From Candidatus Omnitrophota bacterium (GTDB lineage: Bacteria > Omnitrophota > Gorgyraeia > B26-G9): a DNA stretch of 37,942 nucleotides. Below the pieces are notes generated by a model. The model worked only from the letters and a program-made list of their open reading frames with translations. It did not search any database and was not told the DNA's origin. The stretch lies in assembly GCA_018813905.1 (NCBI GenBank), contig JAHJAO010000071.1, positions 1 through 37,942 of the forward strand, given 5' to 3'. Every line of letters begins with the position of its first letter. Within the stretch, counting starts at the first letter, position 1. This document shows positions 1 to 6,206 of the stretch, one piece after another. A program made the translations under genes and the position numbers.

Positions 1-30
1 ATGTTTCAATAACATCTCTTGCGGGGTCAT
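1..30 (-). CDS. 5' end of a minus-strand CDS running off the left edge (starts MTPQEMLLKH...)
   Basis: ATG on the minus strand at 30-28 preceded by a GAAAGGAG ribosome-binding site, with a TATAAT box further upstream. Only 10 codons are visible. Confidence 0.35.
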   Translation of the reverse strand, partial: MTPQEMLLKH

Positions 31-139
31 GTTTGCTTCTCCTTTCTGGTTTTTTGTTTCTCCAAAACTAATTATACCAAAAAGGTTAACATGGCCCTTC
101 TTTTTATCTCAAAGTGTAAACAGATCTTGGAACGAGCTC

Positions 140-206
140 ACTTCATGGGCGGCTAGGCGGGAAAATCCCTGAATTATTACCATTTTTTTAAAAATCCGCC
201 GCCGAT
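140..206 (-). repeat. Left copy of a 67-bp inverted repeat (element A)
   Basis: The reverse complement of 140-206 matches 5546-5612 at 66/67 positions (ATCGGCGGCGGATTTTTAAAAAAAT[G/T]GTAATAATTCAGGGATTTTCCCGCCTAGCCGCCCATGAAGT). Confidence 0.95.
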
Positions 207-244
207 TTTTGGTTTTTGAAGGGTGGTATGTTGGGGGATGGATA

Positions 245-313
245 GCTGGTGCATAAAGTGCGTTGCGCAATCCCGCCAAAGCGGGATGAAGCCGCACGAC
301 TGCGACAGCTTGG
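245..313 (+). repeat. Left copy of a 69-bp REP-like direct repeat (element B)
   Basis: GCTGG-N19-AATCCCGCCAAAGCGGGATGAAGC-N11-GACAGCTTGG. Same length and spacing as 5291-5359. Contains a 7-bp stem ATCCCGC/GCGGGAT and short outer inverted AGCTG/CAGCT. Confidence 0.85.
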
Positions 314-340
314 TGCGAAAATATTAATTCCAAAAAGTAG

Positions 341-369
341 TTGACAGTTGTGGATTATTTGTATATAAT
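341..369 (+). promoter_or_regulatory. Consensus sigma70-type promoter for the LexA-like gene
   Basis: TTGACA (341-346), 17-bp spacer, TATAAT (364-369). The ATG lies only 9 nt after the -10. Direct repeat TTGTATATA at 359-367 and 371-379. Confidence 0.85.
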
Positions 370-378
370 TTTGTATAT

Positions 379-1008
379 ATGAGTAAGATTATTAAGCTAA
401 CTCAAAAGCAGGAAGAATTTTTTAATATTTTAACTGATTATATAAGGCGGGAGAAAATTCCTCCTACTAATCGGGAAATTCTTAAGATGATGGGGTTAAA
501 ATCTCCCCGCAGCGTAGCGCAGTATTTAGAGGTGCTTGAAGAGGGGGGGTATATACTGCGTGGTAAAGGAGCTAGGAATATTAAAATTATTAAGTCGCCG
601 TATGATAACAATAATTCAGGTAAGACAATTAAAGTCTCGATATTAGGTTATGTTTCGTGTGGCGCTCCTTTTCTGGCTGAAGAAAATATTGAAAGAAGCG
701 TCGCGATTTCTGAAAAGATAGCAAAACCACCATATAAATATTTTATGCTTCGAGCGGTTGGGGATAGCATGAATAAAGCGGGAATAAATGACGGGGATTT
801 AATTTTAGTAAGACAACAAATGACCGCTAACGATGGTGATATAGTTGTAGCTTTGATAGATGATGAAGTGACTATTAAACAGTTACGTTTATATAAAGAT
901 CACATAACGCTGGAACCAAATTCAACCAACAAGAAGCATTGCCCCATAGTTTTAGAAAGAGATTTTAGAATACAGGGTGTTGTTGTTAAATCAATGCCGG
1001 AAATATAA
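379..1008 (+). CDS. LexA-like S24 autoprotease repressor
   Basis: N-terminal LexA wHTH, cleavage region GYVSCGAPFLAEENIE, catalytic Ser in GDSM (S130) and Lys in VTIKQL (K167). Confidence 0.93.
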   Translation: MSKIIKLTQKQEEFFNILTDYIRREKIPPTNREILKMMGLKSPRSVAQYLEVLEEGGYILRGKGARNIKIIKSPYDNNNSGKTIKVSILGYVSCGAPFLAEENIERSVAISEKIAKPPYKYFMLRAVGDSMNKAGINDGDLILVRQQMTANDGDIVVALIDDEVTIKQLRLYKDHITLEPNSTNKKHCPIVLERDFRIQGVVVKSMPEI

Positions 1009-1033
1009 TACCAATAAGAAAAGGAGGTATTAC

Positions 1034-1324
1034 ATGGGCTTTTCGGAATATACAATTCAAAAAGTTTGGGAAAAGGGAAAGGTTGTTTCGGGTAATGATC
1101 CTAACGTGTGGCGTAAGGATCAATGTGAAGCTTGGATGGGAAGAGCATATTATGGAAATAGAAATTCTCAATATGGCTGGGAGATTGATCATATAACGCC
1201 AGTATCAGAAGGCGGTGGAGACGAGTTTTCCAATCTTCGTCCTTTACAGTGGGAAAATAACGCGAGTAAGCAGGCTGGTCGCTTGACTTGCGCTGTGACC
1301 GCTTCAGGGGTGAATAATAAGTAA
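1034..1324 (+). CDS. Small HNH endonuclease
   Basis: Start chosen at 1034 behind AAGGAGG. HNH signature IDHITPVSEGGGDEFSNLRPLQWENNASK. Confidence 0.88.
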   Translation: MGFSEYTIQKVWEKGKVVSGNDPNVWRKDQCEAWMGRAYYGNRNSQYGWEIDHITPVSEGGGDEFSNLRPLQWENNASKQAGRLTCAVTASGVNNK

Positions 1325-1367
1325 TGATTTAAGGACGCGTTAATAAAGATAAATAAGCATGTTTTTA

Positions 1368-1397
1368 TTGCGTGGGTTATAAGAAGTTTGATATAAT
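1368..1397 (+). promoter_or_regulatory. Putative promoter of the methyltransferase gene
   Basis: TTGCGT (1368-1373), 18-bp spacer, TATAAT (1392-1397). Confidence 0.6.
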
Positions 1398-1418
1398 ACA
1401 AATACTTAGGGGGTGATT

Positions 1419-2426
1419 ATGCGAGAAAAATTGTCTTATAGTATTATTTCTCTTTTCTCCGGCTGCGGAGGTTTAGACTTAGGTTTTAGAGGCGGGTTCA
1501 AGTTTTTAGGTAAAACTTATTCGAAGCTAAATTTTAATGTCGAGTGGGCTAATGATTTTAATAAAGACGCTTGTTTAACCTTCCAGAAATATTTTGGTAA
1601 TCATATCGTTTGTGGGGATATAACTAAAATTCTTAACGGCGCTAAACAAAATACCTTGTTTGATAAACCTTTGCCGGAAAACGTGGATATAGTGTTAGGT
1701 GGTTTCCCTTGCCAGGATTTTAGCCATGCTGGTAAAAGGCTTGGTTTTACCAGTAAGCGCGGTGTTTTGTACCGTAGTATGATTGAGGTTATAAAAAGAA
1801 CTAATCCCTATATTTTCGTAGCTGAGAACGTCAAAGGATTGCTTACGATAGATAGCGGCGAAGCAATAAAGACTATCATTAGAGATTTTGAAGCTTTAGG
1901 GTATAACGTTGTTCCAAATTTATATCTAGCGGCGGATTATGAGGTGCCTCAAAATCGAGAAAGAGTGGTTCTTGTAGGAACAAGAAAAGACGTTTTGCCG
2001 CCCTTTGAACATCCCAAGCCTGTTTTAAACAAAAGCACATCGATATCCGTTGAGAAAGCCATAGTGGATTTTGTTGATAAAAAAGAAGGATCATTTCCTA
2101 ATCATTATTGGTCTAAAGCTAAAAAAAATAATGGTCAAGGGAATAATAAGATTGATAGAGATAGACCTGGCCCAACAATGAGGGCTGAACATCATGGAAA
2201 TATTGAGTGGTTATGGAACGGAAAACGAAGGTTATCCGCTCGGGAAGCGGCGCGAATTCAATCATTTCCGGATGATTTTATTTTCTATCCATCCACTTCA
2301 AGCGCTTATAAACAAATAGGAAACGCTGTTCCACCTGTTCTTGGTTGGCATGTGGCTAAGGCCATTCAAGCGTTTCTTGATAAAAATTTACAAAGGAAAT
2401 TGGAGTATGATTTGTGCTCGTGTTGA
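1419..2426 (+). CDS. DNA (cytosine-5-)-methyltransferase (type II R-M)
   Basis: Motif I LFSGCGGLDLGF, motif IV GGFPCQDFSHAGKR, ENVKG, QNRERV, RxR region and C-terminal QIGNAVPP. ATG at 1419 preferred; GTG at 1413 is possible. Confidence 0.95.
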   Translation: MREKLSYSIISLFSGCGGLDLGFRGGFKFLGKTYSKLNFNVEWANDFNKDACLTFQKYFGNHIVCGDITKILNGAKQNTLFDKPLPENVDIVLGGFPCQDFSHAGKRLGFTSKRGVLYRSMIEVIKRTNPYIFVAENVKGLLTIDSGEAIKTIIRDFEALGYNVVPNLYLAADYEVPQNRERVVLVGTRKDVLPPFEHPKPVLNKSTSISVEKAIVDFVDKKEGSFPNHYWSKAKKNNGQGNNKIDRDRPGPTMRAEHHGNIEWLWNGKRRLSAREAARIQSFPDDFIFYPSTSSAYKQIGNAVPPVLGWHVAKAIQAFLDKNLQRKLEYDLCSC

Positions 2427-3465
2427 TGATGTTGCGGAAAATGATTTTATTGAACTATTGAGAAAAACTCGAGACGTTATTCTTAAACATTTTAAGACCA
2501 ATCCTGCCGAATTAAAAAAAATAAAAGCTGTTGAATTTGAAACTTTAGTATGCGAGAACGCTAAAAAAGCGGCTAAAGGAACTATTTTTGAAGGTAAGAT
2601 AGAACAAACCGGACTTCACGCCTTTCCTGATATTATCGCCAAAAAATATTATGGTATTGAGGTAAAAACGACCACAGCGGATAAATGGGTATCCACGGGA
2701 AACAGCGTTTTAGAAAGTACCCGTCAAGATGGCGTTGAAAGAATATATTTATTTTTCGCTAAGTTCGGTGGCGCTTTTGACGTGAAATATAGGCCATACC
2801 AGGAATGTCTTTATGAAATCGCGGTAACTCACTCGCCAAGATATCAAATTAATATGGATTTGGAAGAAGGCGAAACGGTATTCGCTAAAATGAATATTCG
2901 TTACGACGATTTAAGACGAAAAGAGAATCCCATAGCGTATGTCAAGAATTATTACCGTGGCCAACTTGAGGAAGGCGAGGAGTTATGGTGGATAGATCAA
3001 GACGATGACGCTAGGGCGGTAAGTCCAATAATTAAACCATATAAAGACTTAGATGCGGAAAGTAAAGAAAAGTTTATCGCTGAAGCGTTAATTTTATTTC
3101 CTGAAATATTCGGATCTAGTTCCGTTAAGTTTGAACGAGTGGCGGTATATTTAATTACTCGATATAACGTGGTTAGCGCTAATTTAAGAGATTATTTTAC
3201 CGCCGGCGGACAGGTTCAGGTAATCGTGCGAAGGAAAAAAATTAAGCTGCCTCGCGTCTTTTATAATATGTACGTTCGAACCAGTTTAATTAAATCCGTG
3301 ATTAGGGATATCGATGAGGATACTTTAAAATATTTTTGGCGGACGGATAAGATTAGCGAAAACCGTTTAACTCAATGGAAGAAGATAATTAAAGTCCACC
3401 ACATAGATAATGGAGCTACCTTAACCGCCGCTGATGTTTTTGAAGCGGGGTTAGCCAATGTCTAA
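2407..3465 (+). CDS. Putative type II restriction endonuclease (PD-(D/E)XK-like)
   Basis: Overlaps the 3' end of the C5 MTase and precedes a vsr-like gene. FPDIIAKKYYGIEVKTT fits a PD-x(n)-ExK core. Start moved to ATG 2407. Confidence 0.75.
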   Translation: MICARVDDVAENDFIELLRKTRDVILKHFKTNPAELKKIKAVEFETLVCENAKKAAKGTIFEGKIEQTGLHAFPDIIAKKYYGIEVKTTTADKWVSTGNSVLESTRQDGVERIYLFFAKFGGAFDVKYRPYQECLYEIAVTHSPRYQINMDLEEGETVFAKMNIRYDDLRRKENPIAYVKNYYRGQLEEGEELWWIDQDDDARAVSPIIKPYKDLDAESKEKFIAEALILFPEIFGSSSVKFERVAVYLITRYNVVSANLRDYFTAGGQVQVIVRRKKIKLPRVFYNMYVRTSLIKSVIRDIDEDTLKYFWRTDKISENRLTQWKKIIKVHHIDNGATLTAADVFEAGLANV

Positions 3466-3919
3466 AAAACGAATTAAAAACTACTCCGGGCGTAATTTTA
3501 AAAAAAGACGAGAGGATGATAAAATATCTAAGAAGAAACGATCTTCTTTGATGTCAAAAATTCGCTCAAAGAATACTAAATTTGAGGATGATTTTATAAA
3601 TCTACTCAATAAATCCACCCGTAAAAAAATCAGAACTCACGTTGCCAACATTAAAGGGAAGCCAGATATAGTTTTTGATAAGCGGAAGGTCTGTGTTTTT
3701 TTGGACAGTGATTTTTGGCATGGGTGGCAATACCCAAGATGGAAACATTTACTTAAAAATGATTTTTGGTGCGAAAAGATAGAGAGGAATAGAGATAGGG
3801 ATAAAAAAACAACAGTTTTTCTTCGGCGGCAGGGGTGGAGAGTAGTAAGAATTTGGGAACATCAAGTTAAGGGCGAAATCGCTCAACGCGTGGCAGAGAG
3901 CATAGATAAGTTAGGATAA
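3458..3919 (+). CDS. Vsr-like very-short-patch-repair endonuclease
   Basis: MSKIRSKNTKFE, GKPDIVFDKRKVCVFLDSDFWHGW, FWCEKIERNRDRD, GWRVVRIWEH motifs. Overlaps the preceding gene. Confidence 0.92.
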   Translation: MSKKRIKNYSGRNFKKRREDDKISKKKRSSLMSKIRSKNTKFEDDFINLLNKSTRKKIRTHVANIKGKPDIVFDKRKVCVFLDSDFWHGWQYPRWKHLLKNDFWCEKIERNRDRDKKTTVFLRRQGWRVVRIWEHQVKGEIAQRVAESIDKLG

Positions 3920-3977
3920 ATTATTTTTTAGTAGAAAGCTGGTTCGGCGCATCCTGCGAAATTCGTTTTACTTAGAA

Positions 3978-4154
3978 TCATTCCTTCCAATCCTCAACAA
4001 CAATCTTTTTCCCCGAAAGCTTAACTATAACTTTTTGTTTGCACCGCCAGCCTAACGCTTCGATATACTCCCTGGGAATCGTTACGTAATAGGTATATTC
4101 TCCGGTCTTGGTGATTTTACGGGCGACGCCCGCTTTTTTCTTATTCTTTACCAT
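3978..4154 (-). CDS. 58-aa SpoVT/AbrB-type DNA-binding protein (antitoxin-like)
   Basis: Below the ORF-track length cutoff. Translates as MVKNKKKAGVARKITKTGEYTYYVTIPREYIEALGWRCKQKVIVKLSGKKIVVEDWKE, with a GGAGGT RBS upstream. AbrB swapped-hairpin pattern (TIPREYIEALGW...KVIVKLSGKKIVVE). Confidence 0.75.
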   Translation of the reverse strand: MVKNKKKAGVARKITKTGEYTYYVTIPREYIEALGWRCKQKVIVKLSGKKIVVEDWKE

Positions 4155-4173
4155 AGATGATTACCTCCAATAG

Positions 4174-4192
4174 TACGTAGGATACTACGTAG
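4174..4192. promoter_or_regulatory. Putative operator upstream of the AbrB-like gene
   Basis: TACGTAG repeated at 4174-4180 and 4186-4192 (12-bp period), each containing the palindrome TACGTA, just upstream of the RBS. Confidence 0.45.
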
Positions 4193-4217
4193 CATAGCTT
4201 AATACAAGCATATTTTA

Positions 4218-5225
4218 CTATTCTCTTTCGGCAAGGCCTTTGTCCAGGAGCCGCTGGTTGAGAAATCCCCCTCTCTCCAGTACCGCTGACGGCTCTTTCT
4301 CGCCTTTTAAGTAGAAAATATCCATAAGGTAGCGGTCGTATTTATCCCGGCCGTGACTTTTGAGAATGACAAACGGCAATCCTTTGAGCTCGCGGCAGAC
4401 AAACTTGTACGCCTCGATGCCTTTTTGTGTGCTAATACCCGGGGTGTCTATGCCGCGCAAGCGGAGCTTCTGGTAAGACCAGATCTTAAAACCGCAGTCG
4501 ACATTCACCCAAAGGGTATCGCCGTCAATGATTTTCCTGACGTAAGCTTTATAGGTATATAAATGCTTGGTAGTGGCATCGGACTTGACGAGCTTGTAGC
4601 TGTTTTTGGTTTTGACTGTCTCCACAAGCTTAGCGCTAATCTTAGCAATATCCGACTCATAGTAAATATTAAAACCGCAGTCTATAAGCAGATTAGCGGA
4701 GCAGGCGTCTTTGAACGTACCATAGGTATAAAGCCGGCCTTTAAAAAGAGACAGTTTTTTTGGCGGCTGGGGTTTGGGCTTAGAGGCAGTAACGCTTTTT
4801 TCCTTATCGTCTTTAATAAAGGTTTCCAGCGCCCGCTTGGACCAGCTGTCATCGGAAGCTTTGGATTCGAGGATGTTTCTTTGCTCTTCGTCTTTGACCG
4901 AAGTCAGCAGGCGGTAATGAGACCATTTCAGGTTTTGAGAAGGTTTTAAATCGGGATAGGTATTATAGAATTGAGACATTTGATACAGTAAGCGTTCTCC
5001 GATATCCAGATCCCGCGAAAGCTTCGCGTATAACTGCCTGCCGTAATCAGCCCGGTATTTATTCTCTAAAAGATGTTTGGATATGGATTGTCCGATTTTC
5101 CAGTAGGATATGACCTTCTCCTGGTCATACGCTTTGCGGGCGCGGTCTAAGCCTTCGGCAATCTCTTGTTTTATGTGTTTTAGCAGGCGGGGATAGGCAT
5201 TATCGGAAACAATGAGTTCTGCCAT
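4218..5225 (-). CDS. DUF1016/YhcG-N-like protein fused to a staphylococcal nuclease (thermonuclease) domain
   Basis: N-terminal ISYWKIGQSISKHLLENKYRADYGRQLYAKLSRDL...YQMSQFYNTYP...LKWSHYRLL is DUF1016_N-like. C-terminal KIIDGDTLWVNVD...LRLRGIDTP...GRDKYDRYLMDIFY is SNase-like. Confidence 0.85.
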   Translation of the reverse strand: MAELIVSDNAYPRLLKHIKQEIAEGLDRARKAYDQEKVISYWKIGQSISKHLLENKYRADYGRQLYAKLSRDLDIGERLLYQMSQFYNTYPDLKPSQNLKWSHYRLLTSVKDEEQRNILESKASDDSWSKRALETFIKDDKEKSVTASKPKPQPPKKLSLFKGRLYTYGTFKDACSANLLIDCGFNIYYESDIAKISAKLVETVKTKNSYKLVKSDATTKHLYTYKAYVRKIIDGDTLWVNVDCGFKIWSYQKLRLRGIDTPGISTQKGIEAYKFVCRELKGLPFVILKSHGRDKYDRYLMDIFYLKGEKEPSAVLERGGFLNQRLLDKGLAERE

Positions 5226-5231
5226 AGCTAT

Positions 5232-5259
5232 ATTATACCATATTGCACCCTGTGTTCAA
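5232..5259 (-). promoter_or_regulatory. Promoter of the DUF1016-SNase gene
   Basis: Minus strand: TTGAAC (5259-5254), 16-bp spacer, TATAAT (5237-5232). ATG begins 6 nt after the -10. Confidence 0.7.
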
Positions 5260-5290
5260 GATATTGGTTAAAACTTCCTTTAAGGGGAAA

Positions 5291-5359
5291 GCTGGCTTTG
5301 AATGCAGTGAGCGTAATCCCGCCATAGCGGGATGAAGCACGAATACAAAGACAGCTTGG
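5291..5359 (+). repeat. Right copy of the 69-bp REP-like direct repeat (element B)
   Basis: Aligns without gaps to 245-313. Conserved ends and core AATCCCGCCATAGCGGGATGAAGC. Confidence 0.85.
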
Positions 5360-5368
5360 GTGCCCTGT

Positions 5369-5391
5369 GAAATTTTACACTGTAAAATTTC
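5369..5391. repeat. Perfect 11-bp-arm inverted repeat
   Basis: GAAATTTTACA-C-TGTAAAATTTC. Confidence 0.95.
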
Positions 5392-5402
5392 CAGGATTCA
5401 GT

Positions 5403-5428
5403 CCCGGGAAATCTACGATTTCCACGGG
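5403..5428. repeat. Hairpin with one bulge
   Basis: CCCGGGAAATC-TAC-GATTTCC(A)CGGG. Confidence 0.85.
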
Positions 5429-5517
5429 AGGTGGGGAATTAAGGCTAATCTTGGCGGAGCTCGGGTAAGCGGTACATGCTTTAGAAAGCCAAGATGCGGA
5501 CGAGGCCAGGCAAAAGA

Positions 5518-5536
5518 GCCTGCCGAAAAGGCAGGC
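5518..5536. repeat. Hairpin, 7-bp arms
   Basis: GCCTGCC-GAAAA-GGCAGGC. Confidence 0.9.
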
Positions 5537-5545
5537 ATTCCTTTT

Positions 5546-5612
5546 ATCGGCGGCGGATTTTTAAAAAAATTGTAATAATTCAGGGATTTTCCCGCCTAGC
5601 CGCCCATGAAGT
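5546..5612 (+). repeat. Right copy of the 67-bp inverted repeat (element A)
   Basis: 66/67 identical to the reverse complement of 140-206; the mismatch is at 5571. Confidence 0.95.
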
Positions 5613-5651
5613 TACCTCAAAGACGGCGAGGCTGGCCCGGCCGAGGACGCA

Positions 5652-5674
5652 GTCCGCCATGCTTTGTGGCGGAC
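5652..5674. repeat. Hairpin, 8-bp arms
   Basis: GTCCGCCA-TGCTTTG-TGGCGGAC. Confidence 0.85.
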
Positions 5675-5781
5675 ACAGCCTCATCCAGACAGAGTACCGA
5701 ATTACCCTCTAGCGAGCGGCCCAGCGAGCGATGTAGTGAGCCGAAGCCCCAGCTGAGGCGAACGATTCACTCCCCAAGCAG

Positions 5782-5798
5782 CCCCGCCGAAGGCGGGG
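5782..5798. repeat. Hairpin, 7-bp arms
   Basis: CCCCGCC-GAA-GGCGGGG. Confidence 0.85.
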
Positions 5799-5890
5799 CG
5801 GTGGGTTCAATCACAAGTTCTTTTTTCTGCATTGGTGTATTGTATTGGGAAGAATAATCGGGATAATATGGTTTGAGCTAATTCTGGAAG

Positions 5891-5939
5891 TGCAGCCAAA
5901 AAAGACCCACTTAAAAAGTGGGTTGTTTTTTTTGCTGCA
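5891..5939. terminator. Bidirectional intrinsic terminator / extended palindrome
   Basis: TGCAGC-cAAAAAAg-ACCCACTT-AAA-AAGTGGGT-TGTTTTTTTT-GCTGCA. A-run on one side and T-run on the other. Confidence 0.85.
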
Positions 5940-6206
5940 TGGACGAGAACCGACGGGTTTTAGGGAAAAAGATAGTTTTCTCTATCTCGACATTTTGGGA
6001 TCCTCATACTATTCTTAACATGTTATAAATAAATCAGTTAGGAATTATTGGCCGCAAAATTATGCGGAAGGCAGTTTTTCGGCAGGGGCTTTGCGAGAAT
6101 TTGTTTCAGTTATATTTGTATTATTATATATTATATGGTACCCTTTAATGATTTTTGTCTTTGGTCTTATTTTTTCATGAGGAATCATTGATACAAGGGG
6201 ATTATA

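Noticed and set aside
109-333. 74-aa minus ORF
   Set aside because: It lies across repeat elements A and B. Its similarity to the 5494-5712 ORF (IFKK[MI]VIIQGFSRLAAHEV) is explained by the DNA repeat, not by a conserved protein.
977-1033. N-terminal extension of the HNH ORF
   Set aside because: Overlaps the LexA-like gene; a strong SD precedes the internal ATG at 1034.
2341-2406. N-terminal extension of the restriction enzyme ORF
   Set aside because: Lies within the conserved 3' end of the methyltransferase in another frame; ATG 2407 with an AAAGGA-like RBS is preferred.
3934-3970. Possible third copy of element B (AAAGCTGGTTCGG...)
   Set aside because: Only the first ~8 bases match and the hairpin core is absent.
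4353-4949. Plus-strand ORFs of 69 and 128 aa
   Set aside because: Antisense to the well-supported DUF1016-SNase gene.
5795-5820. tRNA-like GGTGGGTTCAATCAC (T-loop resemblance)
   Set aside because: No acceptor, D or anticodon stem could be assembled around it; at most a remnant.
5360-5857. Three short plus-strand ORFs (71, 72, 83 aa)
   Set aside because: Overlapping frames through a hairpin cluster with low-complexity Arg/Pro/Ser composition; more likely non-coding.
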